DNA of 64,000 nt from Flavobacterium foetidum (lineage in GTDB: Bacteria > Bacteroidota > Bacteroidia > Flavobacteriales > Flavobacteriaceae): the NCBI RefSeq assembly GCF_004634245.1, contig NZ_SJTF01000018.1:29477-93476 (forward strand), written 5' to 3'. Below are positions 53,975-61,609 of the stretch, one piece after another. Position 1 is the first letter of the stretch; the number at the start of each line of letters is the position of its first letter. Made by a program: the position numbers and the translations under genes. The notes beneath the pieces were generated by a model that was not told where the DNA came from, did not search any database, and worked only from the letters and a program-made list of their open reading frames with translations.

Positions 53975-54856
53975 ATGGAATTACGTCACTTAAAATATTT
54001 TTTGGCTGTAGCCGAAGAATTGAATTTTACCAAAGCCTCAGAAAAACTCTTTATTTCGCAACCGCCATTAAGTCGGCAAATTGCAGAATTAGAAGAAGAA
54101 CTCCAGGCAAAGCTTTTCATTAGAAATAATAAAAAAGTCGAATTGACCGAAGCTGGAAAATATTTCGAAAAAGAAGTAAAAAACCTTTTTCTGAATCTCG
54201 AACGCATTTCATTAAAAACAAAAAAGATAGGAGAAAATGTTTCGGGCGAATTCAGAATTGCTTACATCAGCTCGATTTATTCTGCTGTCATTTCAGATTT
54301 AATCAAACATCTTAGAGCGCAGTTTCCCTACGTAAATTTTAAGCTTTTCGAAATATCCACTACCAAGCAAATTGATGCTTTGGAACAAGGAAAAATCGAA
54401 ATGGGTATCATCAGGTCGCCTATTCATTCTCCAAAAATAAAATCACATTTATGGTTTAAGGATGGATTTTCATTGGTTTACAATAAAAAAAACGTTCAGA
54501 TAAAATCGGAAAACGAGATTTTAAAACTGAAAGACGAAACGTTTGTTTTCTTCAACAAAGACTACGCACCGCATTATCATGAAGTTTTATTGGAATTGTG
54601 CGCTTTTTATGGCTTTACGCCTAAGATTATTCATGAAGCGAACAATATCAACTCCATCGTACAATTAGTCAAAAACGGATTGGGAATTTCGATTGTTCCT
54701 TCAAACATTTCCAAAAACAATCAAGATCCTGAGATTGGTTTTATTGAATTGAAAAAAGTGAATTTAAAAACCGATGTTTCGATTATTACTTCAAGAGAAG
54801 ATAATTCTGATATTACACGATCTGCTGTTGCTTTTTTATTGCCACAAAGGCGCTAA
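53975..54856 (+). CDS. LysR-family transcriptional regulator
   Basis: The 293-residue protein has the LysR HTH at 1-60 (MELRHLKYFLAVAEELNFTKASEKL, FISQPPLSRQIAELE). An effector-binding domain follows. The last residues LPQRR and the stop are encoded by the start of a family-C repeat, so the natural C-terminus may have been replaced. Targets are unknown. Confidence 0.9.
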   Translation: MELRHLKYFLAVAEELNFTKASEKLFISQPPLSRQIAELEEELQAKLFIRNNKKVELTEAGKYFEKEVKNLFLNLERISLKTKKIGENVSGEFRIAYISSIYSAVISDLIKHLRAQFPYVNFKLFEISTTKQIDALEQGKIEMGIIRSPIHSPKIKSHLWFKDGFSLVYNKKNVQIKSENEILKLKDETFVFFNKDYAPHYHEVLLELCAFYGFTPKIIHEANNINSIVQLVKNGLGISIVPSNISKNNQDPEIGFIELKKVNLKTDVSIITSREDNSDITRSAVAFLLPQRR

Positions 54857-55057
54857 GGCGCAAAGTTTTTCTGCACTAAATGCCTACATATAGTTTGTCA
54901 TTTCGACTGAAAGGAGAAATCACACTAGTTTGTCGACAAAGATTGGCGATTCTCTTTGCAGAGCTTCTCGCGGAGATTTCTCCTGCGTCGAAATGACAAA
55001 CTGTATGGATAATGTGATAACATAAAAAAAACTTTGCGTCTTAGCGCCTTCGCGGCC
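54841..55057. repeat. Nested repeat: family-C arms around a family-B inverted repeat
   Basis: The outer arms GCCACAAAGGCGCTAAGGCG (from 54841) and CTTTGCGTCTTAGCGCCTTC (within 55026-55057) are inverted copies. Between them lies family-B copy 3 (54892-55002), with AGTTTGTCATTTCGACTGAA on the left, GACAAAGATTGGCGA inside, and CGAAATGACAAACT on the right. The rest of the gap to 55162 is AT-rich with no gene. Confidence 0.8.
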
Positions 55058-55162
55058 ATAACAAAAAATCGTTACAATTTAGTACAGAAATCCGTATCAC
55101 AAAAAGAGAACTTTTAAATATCTTAGCGAATTCAAATTTTACAATAAAAATTTCAATATAAA

Positions 55163-56452
55163 ATGGCTGAGCAATCTTCAATTCAGTGTCCAAACTGCGG
55201 AACTCCTATCGATGTAAATGATGTTTTGAAACATCAGTTGGAAGATAGTATCCGTAAAGAATTTCAACAAAAAGCCAATATTCAGAACCGTGAATTAGAG
55301 CTTAAAAACGAGCAATTCGAAAAAGCCAAAGCCGAATTTGAAGCTAAAAAGAAACAGGAAAACGAACTTTTTGCAGAGCGTTTAGAGCGTGAGAAAAAAA
55401 CAGCCGAAAAAGAAATCTCAGAAAAACTAAAAGCCAAACTTGAAGAAGAAAACAAAGACCGATTGCTTTTAATGGAAAAAGAACTCTCTGAAAAATCTGA
55501 AAAAATCAGGGAACTAAATAAAATGGAAGGTGAAATCGCCAAATTGCAACGCGAAAAACTGGAAATGAAAGAAGCGATTCAGGCCGAAGCTGAAAAGCAG
55601 TTAAACGCTCAATTGGCATTGGAACGTGAAAAAATCAGAAAACAGGAAGACGATAAAAACGAGCTGAAATTTAAAGAACTTCAGAAACAGCTAGAAGAAC
55701 AAAAAAAGCTGACCGAAGAAATGAAACGCAAACAGGAACAAGGTTCTATGCAATTGCAAGGCGAAGTAATGGAATTGGCAATCGAAGAATGGCTGGCCAA
55801 CAACTTCCCTCTTGACAGTATTGACGAAGTTAAAAAAGGTGCAAACGGCGCCGACTGTCTGCAGATTGTAAACACTCGCGAACATCAAAACTGCGGTTCT
55901 ATTTATTATGAAAGTAAAAGAACCAAAGCTTTCCAGCCTTCTTGGATAGAGAAGTTTAAAAATGATATCAGAACCAAAAGAGCCAACATTGGCGTTTTGG
56001 TTACCGAAGTAATGCCAAACGGAATGGAGAGAATGGGCATGCGTGACGGAATCTGGATTTGTACTTACGAAGAATTTAAAGGTTTGAGTGCGGTTTTGCG
56101 TCAGTCTTTAATTCAAATCAATCAGGCTGTACAAGCGCAGGAAAACAAAGGCGACAAAATGGCGATGTTGTACGATTTTTTAACCAGCAACGAATTCCGT
56201 TTGCAGATTGAAGGAATTGTAGAAGGTTTCACGCAAATGCAAAATGACTTAGATTCTGAAAAAAGAGCCATGCAGCGAATCTGGAAACAACGCGAAAAAC
56301 AAATTGAAAAAGTGGTTCATAATACTTTAGGAATGTATGGCTCGATTCGAGGCATTGCCGGAAATGCGGTTCAGAGCGTGAAAGCTCTGGAATTGGATTT
56401 TATTGAAGGTGAAGAATCCGAAGATGAAGAACCTAAGGAATTGTTTGAGTAA
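55163..56452 (+). CDS. DUF2130 domain-containing protein
   Basis: The 429-residue protein starts with a zinc-ribbon-like CPNCGTPIDV (Cys9, Cys12 only). A long charged coiled coil follows (about 30-200), then the DUF2130 domain (about 200-400; EEWLANNFPLDSIDEVKKG, GSIYYESKRTKAFQPSWIEKF in parts). The domain resembles a PD-(D/E)XK-like fold (E-x-K in YESK). The function is unknown. It ends with an acidic tail. Confidence 0.85.
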   Translation: MAEQSSIQCPNCGTPIDVNDVLKHQLEDSIRKEFQQKANIQNRELELKNEQFEKAKAEFEAKKKQENELFAERLEREKKTAEKEISEKLKAKLEEENKDRLLLMEKELSEKSEKIRELNKMEGEIAKLQREKLEMKEAIQAEAEKQLNAQLALEREKIRKQEDDKNELKFKELQKQLEEQKKLTEEMKRKQEQGSMQLQGEVMELAIEEWLANNFPLDSIDEVKKGANGADCLQIVNTREHQNCGSIYYESKRTKAFQPSWIEKFKNDIRTKRANIGVLVTEVMPNGMERMGMRDGIWICTYEEFKGLSAVLRQSLIQINQAVQAQENKGDKMAMLYDFLTSNEFRLQIEGIVEGFTQMQNDLDSEKRAMQRIWKQREKQIEKVVHNTLGMYGSIRGIAGNAVQSVKALELDFIEGEESEDEEPKELFE

Positions 56453-56469
56453 TAATTTTTCACATCAAG

Positions 56470-56604
56470 TTTGTCATTTCGACTGAAAGGAGACCCGAGC
56501 TATAGCGAATAGGCGAAGCAAATCACACGCGGGATTCTACAAAGATTGGCGACATACTTTGCGGAATTTCTTATGTGATTTCTCCTTTCAGTCGAAATGA
56601 CAAA
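56470..56604. repeat. Family-B inverted repeat, copy 4, with perfect 24-base arms
   Basis: The arms 56470-56493 and 56581-56604 are perfect inverted copies (TTTGTCATTTCGACTGAAAG plus GAGA). The core has ACAAAGATTGGCGA. The left side is interrupted by a 27-base insert. It lies between two convergent genes and could act as a terminator. Confidence 0.85.
56493..56519 (+). mobile_element. 27-base miniature insert (copy 2)
   Basis: The blocks ACCCGAGC (56493-56500), TAGCGAA (56503-56509) and GGCGAAGC (56512-56519) are identical to those at 52912-52938, in the opposite orientation. It splits GGAGA from AATCAC, which are joined in other family-B copies. Confidence 0.65.
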
Positions 56605-56609
56605 AAAAA

Positions 56610-57383
56610 CTAATCCACTTTCTTAAAAACCACCAATTTACCTGAAGGATTCGACAAAGTCAATTGATTATTTCCAATAGAATACGTTGTTGTAGCCTGC
56701 AAGGCTTTTAAAAAATCGCCTTCTTTATTTCCTTGGGGACAAGCCATTAGAGTTGAAACAACTTTTGTAAAACGCAGCAGATCTTTTTCAAAAAAGATTT
56801 GACCTGTTATCGAATTGCATCCGCCATATCCCATAAACTTATTTTCTGCCGAATTAATTTCAATTCTTGGCATTTCCTTCTGAAAATCCGTTTGAAAAAC
56901 TTTATAACCGTTTAATTCTTCCAAAACCCAAATATCATGAAGACGATAATCGGTCAGATATTTTCCGCATCCGCTTAGTTTCTTTGCTTCTAATTCCGAA
57001 TTATTTTTGATTTCGACTTTTACGCTATAAGGATATATGGCACCAGACATAGAATCTTGGCAATCCAACTGCTGAATCGTAATCGTTGCCGAAACATTTT
57101 CATTAGTTACTTGATACATTTTCACAGTGGCATCCATTGCTCTAGTCGCATCAACTGCTGGAAAAATGATTTTTTCTTTGCCCGGGATTAATGAGGTAAA
57201 AACGATTTCCTCATTCCCAATTTTGATTCCCCAAAACGGTTCGTTTCCTGTTCCTTTAAAATAATATTTTAAATCTTCTTCTGTAGAACTTATTGAAGTT
57301 GTTCCACTAGATTCTTTGTTTGCTGTCGTCTTACAGCCTATCATTAAAAATGATATTAACAATATTGAGAGTATTTTTTTCAT
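56610..57383 (-). CDS. META-domain lipoprotein
   Basis: The 257-residue product has a lipobox (FLMIGC, Cys17). A COG3650-like domain follows (FKGTGNEPFWGIKIG, about 48-140), then a META (HslJ-like) domain (WVLEELNGYKV to the end, with GYGGCNSITGQIFFEKDLLRF in parts). Both are periplasmic, envelope-stress-associated folds of uncertain biochemical role. Confidence 0.85.
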   Translation of the reverse strand: MKKILSILLISFLMIGCKTTANKESSGTTSISSTEEDLKYYFKGTGNEPFWGIKIGNEEIVFTSLIPGKEKIIFPAVDATRAMDATVKMYQVTNENVSATITIQQLDCQDSMSGAIYPYSVKVEIKNNSELEAKKLSGCGKYLTDYRLHDIWVLEELNGYKVFQTDFQKEMPRIEINSAENKFMGYGGCNSITGQIFFEKDLLRFTKVVSTLMACPQGNKEGDFLKALQATTTYSIGNNQLTLSNPSGKLVVFKKVD

Positions 57384-57603
57384 GAGATTCTAGTTTAAAA
57401 AGTGCTTTATTTTACAAAACATCTATAAAATTCTTATGAATTTACGACATTTTTTTGAAACCCTTATTTAGAATCCTTTCAAATTCTAAAAAAACTAAGT
57501 AGCACAAAAACAGTCAAAACCCGCATTACGTATAAGATTAAGATAAAATACTTAGTCTTCAAAACTTACTGACTGTCTAAAAAATAATTATTTTACGTAT
57601 TTT

Positions 57604-57627
57604 TATAAGTATAAATACTTATATTTG
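57604..57627 (+). promoter_or_regulatory. nirB promoter with 20-base palindrome
   Basis: TATAAGTAT (57604-57612), AA, ATACTTATA (57615-57623) form a perfect palindrome that overlaps the -7 box TATATTTG (57620-57627). No -33 TTG is present. The half-site AATACTTA recurs at 57547 and 57634. A dedicated regulator is implied; NsrR- or Crp-type identity cannot be decided. Confidence 0.6.
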
Positions 57628-57653
57628 CGTAGTAATACTTAATTAAAGAAATC

Positions 57654-60167
57654 ATGATTAGAGTAATAGTAGTTGGAAACGGCATGGTTGGTTATAAATT
57701 TTGCGAAAAGTTTGTTGCAAAATCAGGACAAGAAAAGTATCAAATCACAGTATTTGGAGAAGAACCACGAAGAGCTTATGATCGCGTTCACTTAAGCGAG
57801 TACTTTGGAGGAAAAACGGCTGATGACCTATCATTATCAACAACTGAATGGTACGCAGAAAACAATATTACTCTCAACACCTCTGAGTTAATTACAGATA
57901 TTAATCGTGATTCAAAAACAATTCATACGCATTTAGGCAAAACACATACGTACGACTACTTAGTTTTGGCAACGGGTTCTTCGGCATTTGTTCCTCCTAT
58001 TGAAGGCGTAGAAAAAGAAGGTGTCTTTGTCTACAGAACTATTGAAGACCTTGATGCCATTATGGCTTACGCCAAAAAGATAAAAATAAAAGGTGCAACA
58101 GAAGCAGCCGTTTTAGGTGGAGGTTTATTAGGGCTTGAAGCTGCGAAAGCCGTTAGAGACCTAGGATTGAATCCGCATGTGGTAGAATTTGCACCTCGTT
58201 TGATGCCGAGACAATTAGATCAAGGTGCTAGCGATATGCTCCAATCAAAAATCGAAGAATTAAACATCGGAATTCATCTCAATAAAGCCACACAATATAT
58301 TGACGGAAAGGAAAGCATAACGGGAATGATGTTCGCCAACGACGAATTATTAAAAGTTGATATGCTTGTGATTTCTGCCGGAATCAAACCTCGCGACGAA
58401 CTGGCAAGAATTTCTGGACTTGAAGTCGGTGTAAGAGGCGGAATTGTGGTAAACAATCAAATGCGAACATCAGATCCTAGCATTTTTGCCATTGGAGAAG
58501 CTGCACTTTACAACCAAAACATTTACGGATTGGTGGCTCCAGGCTACGAAATGGCCGATGTAGCCGCTGAACAAATCTTAAATGGTACTAAAACCATGAG
58601 AGAGACCATCGATATGTCTACACAATTGAAATTAATTGGTGTTGAAGTGGCTAGTTTTGGCGACCCGTTTATTGAAAACGAGAATGTTACCGCCATTATT
58701 TATGAAAATAAATTAAGCGGCATTTATAAAAGAATCAATGTTACCAAAGATTCTAAAACACTTTTAGGCGGAATTTTAGTTGGAGATTCCAGCGATTATA
58801 ATTCTCTTTTCCAGATTTACATCAACGAAATGGCATTGCCTAAAAATCCAGAAGATTTGATTTTAGGTTCTCGTGATGGCTCCGAAGGTTCTTCTCTCGG
58901 AAGCGTAATGGATTTGCCTGATACAGCCGTTATCTGTTCTTGTGAGAATGTTACGAAAGGCGCTATCTGCTGTAAAATTTTAGACGAAAGCTGTGCTTCA
59001 CTTTCAGATGTTGTGAAAGCAACCAAAGCAACTTCTGGCTGTGGAGGCTGTAAACCAATGGTTTCAGATTTGGTAAAAGCAACCCAAAAATCTTTAGGAA
59101 AAGAAGTTAAAGAAGTTATTTGTGAACATTTTAGCTATACCCGTCAGGAATTATTCGATTTGGTAAAAATCAACAAATACGAGAATTTCTACGACGTTCT
59201 AGATCATCACGGAAAAGGCGACGGATGCGAAGTCTGCAAACCTGTTGTGGCTTCTATCTTCTCCAGTATTTACAATGATACAGCCAACAAACACGTCACG
59301 ACTCAAGATACAAATGATAGATTTTTGGCTAATATTCAGCGCAACGGAACTTATTCAGTTGTTCCAAGAGTTGCAGGTGGTGAAATCACGGCCGAAAAAC
59401 TTATCGTAATTGGCGAAGTGGCCAAACAATTCGATTTATACACCAAAATTACCGGAGCGCAAAGAGTCGATTTATTTGGAGCACATTTGAGTGATTTGCC
59501 TAAAATCTGGAAAATCTTAATCGACAACGGTTTTGAAAGCGGTCATGCTTACGGAAAATCACTTCGTGCCGTAAAAAGCTGTGTCGGAAACGCTTGGTGC
59601 CGTTACGGAATGGATGACAGCGCCGGATTTGCTATCGAACTAGAAAACAGATACAAAGGAATCCGTTCTCCGCATAAACTAAAAGGCGGTGTATCAGCCT
59701 GCATTCGCGAATGTGCCGAAGCCCGCGGAAAAGATTTTGGATTAATTGCCGTTGAAGGCGGATGGAATCTATACATCTGCGGAAATGGTGGAGCCAACCC
59801 AAAACACGCGGTTTTGTTAGCAGAAAAAATCGACAAAGAAACCGTTATCAAATACATGGATCGTTTTTTAATGTATTACATCCAAACTGCTGGCCCGCTG
59901 ATCAGAACATCAACCTGGTTGGAAAAATTAGATGGTGGTTTAGACTATTTGAAACAAGTAATTATCGAAGATAGTTTAGGAATCTGCGAAACGCTAGAAG
60001 CCGAAATGCAGACTTTGGTAAACACTTTCGAATGCGAATGGAAACAAGTATTAGAAAAACCAAGATTGTTAAAACGTTTCAATCACTTTATAAATTCAGA
60101 CGAAAAAGATGATAACGCAGTTTTTGTTCCGTTAAGAGACCAGAAAATGCCAAAAGCCTGGTCTTAA
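57654..60167 (+). CDS. nirB: NAD(P)H-dependent nitrite reductase, large subunit NirB
   Basis: The 837-residue protein has an N-terminal FAD/NAD domain (VVGNGMVGYKFCEKF, VLGGGLLGLEAAKAV). Two BFD-like 2Fe-2S regions follow (CSCENVTKGAIC with CGGCKP near 425-465; GCEVCKP near 527). The C-terminal siroheme/4Fe-4S nitrite reductase domain has SCVGNAWCRYG and CIRECAEARGKDFG. It reduces nitrite to ammonium in the cytoplasm. A palindromic promoter site precedes it; nirD follows after 223 bases. Confidence 0.95.
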   Translation: MIRVIVVGNGMVGYKFCEKFVAKSGQEKYQITVFGEEPRRAYDRVHLSEYFGGKTADDLSLSTTEWYAENNITLNTSELITDINRDSKTIHTHLGKTHTYDYLVLATGSSAFVPPIEGVEKEGVFVYRTIEDLDAIMAYAKKIKIKGATEAAVLGGGLLGLEAAKAVRDLGLNPHVVEFAPRLMPRQLDQGASDMLQSKIEELNIGIHLNKATQYIDGKESITGMMFANDELLKVDMLVISAGIKPRDELARISGLEVGVRGGIVVNNQMRTSDPSIFAIGEAALYNQNIYGLVAPGYEMADVAAEQILNGTKTMRETIDMSTQLKLIGVEVASFGDPFIENENVTAIIYENKLSGIYKRINVTKDSKTLLGGILVGDSSDYNSLFQIYINEMALPKNPEDLILGSRDGSEGSSLGSVMDLPDTAVICSCENVTKGAICCKILDESCASLSDVVKATKATSGCGGCKPMVSDLVKATQKSLGKEVKEVICEHFSYTRQELFDLVKINKYENFYDVLDHHGKGDGCEVCKPVVASIFSSIYNDTANKHVTTQDTNDRFLANIQRNGTYSVVPRVAGGEITAEKLIVIGEVAKQFDLYTKITGAQRVDLFGAHLSDLPKIWKILIDNGFESGHAYGKSLRAVKSCVGNAWCRYGMDDSAGFAIELENRYKGIRSPHKLKGGVSACIRECAEARGKDFGLIAVEGGWNLYICGNGGANPKHAVLLAEKIDKETVIKYMDRFLMYYIQTAGPLIRTSTWLEKLDGGLDYLKQVIIEDSLGICETLEAEMQTLVNTFECEWKQVLEKPRLLKRFNHFINSDEKDDNAVFVPLRDQKMPKAWS

Positions 60168-60172
60168 AAAAA

Positions 60173-60257
60173 ATTTGCCGCAAAGACACAAAGTCATAAA
60201 GTCAAATTATAAAACCATAAGAAAAAAAACTTAGCGCCTTTGAGCCTTCGTGGCAAA
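60173..60257. repeat. Family-C inverted repeat in the nirB-nirD gap
   Basis: TTTGCCGCAAAGACACAAAG at the left pairs imperfectly with CTTAGCGCCTTTGAGCCTTC then GTGGCAAAA at the right. Confidence 0.7.
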
Positions 60258-60310
60258 ACACCTAGCTCCAAAAAAAAAGAAAAAATCACAAACGTTTGCT
60301 GTCCTTCTTA

Positions 60311-60359
60311 CCCTCTTTTTTACTGCGCCATCAAATCTCTCTTGATTGTAAAAAGAGGG
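60311..60359. other. Hairpin in the nirB-nirD intercistronic region
   Basis: CCCTCTTTTTTAC (60311-60323) pairs with GTAAAAAGAGGG (60348-60359), one T bulged, with an inner ATCAA/TTGAT pairing. It lies 32 bases before the nirD start and might act in RNA processing or stability. Confidence 0.55.
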
Positions 60360-60390
60360 CTAAGAAACAGGAAATCAAAACTTAATCAAA

Positions 60391-60768
60391 ATGGAAGAAA
60401 TTTTAAATCAATACGAAACAGTTCATGCGAGCGACGCTACAATTTGGTTCAAAGCAGGCAAAGTAGAAGATTTTCCAACCAACCGAGGCGGTTGCATCAA
60501 ATACAAAAACAAGCAAATTGCGATTTTCAATTTCACACGAAGAAACGAATGGTATGCCTGCCAAAACGCTTGTCCACATAAAATAGAAATGGTGCTTTCA
60601 AGAGGAATGACAGGTTCAACAGATGATATTCCGAAAATAGCCTGCCCAATGCATAAAAAAACTTTTTCATTAGTAGATGGTTCGAACCTAAACGGCGACG
60701 ATTATAGAATTGCAACTTATCCGATAAAGATTGTAGAAGACGAAGTGTTTGTTGGTTTTGTAGACTGA
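60391..60768 (+). CDS. nirD: Nitrite reductase small subunit NirD
   Basis: The 125-residue Rieske-type protein has Cys61-Pro-His63 and Cys85-Pro-Met-His88, the full ligand set of a Rieske 2Fe-2S centre. Many NirD proteins lack some of these. It follows nirB and supports its activity. A long repeat-filled gap separates them, so expression could be uncoupled. Confidence 0.9.
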   Translation: MEEILNQYETVHASDATIWFKAGKVEDFPTNRGGCIKYKNKQIAIFNFTRRNEWYACQNACPHKIEMVLSRGMTGSTDDIPKIACPMHKKTFSLVDGSNLNGDDYRIATYPIKIVEDEVFVGFVD

Positions 60769-60780
60769 TTTCACACAATA

Positions 60781-60882
60781 TTGTCATTTCGACGAAGGAG
60801 AAATCACATTCGGGAGTCGGCAAAGATTGGCGAAATTCTATATAGAGTTTCTAGTGCGATTTCTCCTTCATCGAAATGACAA
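60781..60882. repeat. Family-B inverted repeat, copy 5
   Basis: TTGTCATTTCGACGAAGGAG at the left pairs with CTCCTTCATCGAAATGACAA at the right with one mismatch; the core GGCAAAGATTGGCGA is present. Confidence 0.8.
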
Positions 60883-61018
60883 AACTACCGTAAATACTAT
60901 GTGAATTAATGCAAGTGAAACGCCTTTAACCACAAACAAATCTATGTTTCTATGTGTTAAAAAAATCTACCCGCCAAAACATAATTCCGTATCTTTGAAA
61001 TCTATTATCAAACCAAAA

Positions 61019-61603
61019 ATGAGTACACCTTTTCAAAAAGCAAGCGAATGGATTGATGCCGAGAACGCTCAGGATCCTAACATCGAATTAGACCAAAACA
61101 CCGAATATCCAAAAGAATTATTGTATTCGAACAGGATGTACGAAAGACTGATGCAGTTTGAGCCAAATGCTTCAGAAGAAATTCAGATTGCTTCAAAAGC
61201 GCAGCATATCTGTCGTTGGAAAGTAGCTCGCGAATCCTATCCAATGGACCGTGTTGGTTATTTAAAGTGGCGAGAAGAGTTGAAAAAATTCCACTCCAAA
61301 ACTACTGCCGAGATTCTCGAAAAAGCAGGTTACGACCAAGCTTTCATTGACCGAGTTTCTTTTTTAATAGAGAAAAAACTACTTAAAAAAGACGCCGAAA
61401 CACAATTGCTAGAAGACGTGATTTGTTTGGTGTTTTTAGAATACTATTTAGAACCTTTTGTTCAAAAACATGATGATGAAAAACTCAAAAACATCATCAA
61501 AAAAACTTGGGATAAGATGTCTGAAAAAGGACATGAAGAGGCTCTAAAAATCAATTATTCTGAAGAAAACCTAAACTTAATAAAAGCTTCTTTGGGATTG
61601 TAA
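61019..61603 (+). CDS. DUF4202 domain-containing protein
   Basis: I chose the ATG at 61019 (MSTPFQKASEWIDAENAQDP), which matches the family N-terminus; an earlier ATG adds 25 unlikely residues. The 194-residue all-helical protein has QHICRWKVARESYPMDRVGYLKWR, a DUF4202 mark resembling an HD-type His pattern. The family occurs near nitrite/nitrate genes, as here. The function is unknown. Confidence 0.82.
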   Translation: MSTPFQKASEWIDAENAQDPNIELDQNTEYPKELLYSNRMYERLMQFEPNASEEIQIASKAQHICRWKVARESYPMDRVGYLKWREELKKFHSKTTAEILEKAGYDQAFIDRVSFLIEKKLLKKDAETQLLEDVICLVFLEYYLEPFVQKHDDEKLKNIIKKTWDKMSEKGHEEALKINYSEENLNLIKASLGL

Positions 61604-61609
61604 AAAGAT

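Noticed and set aside
60240..60581. 113-residue frame starting before nirD
   Set aside because: It overlaps nirD in another frame and begins in a repeat.
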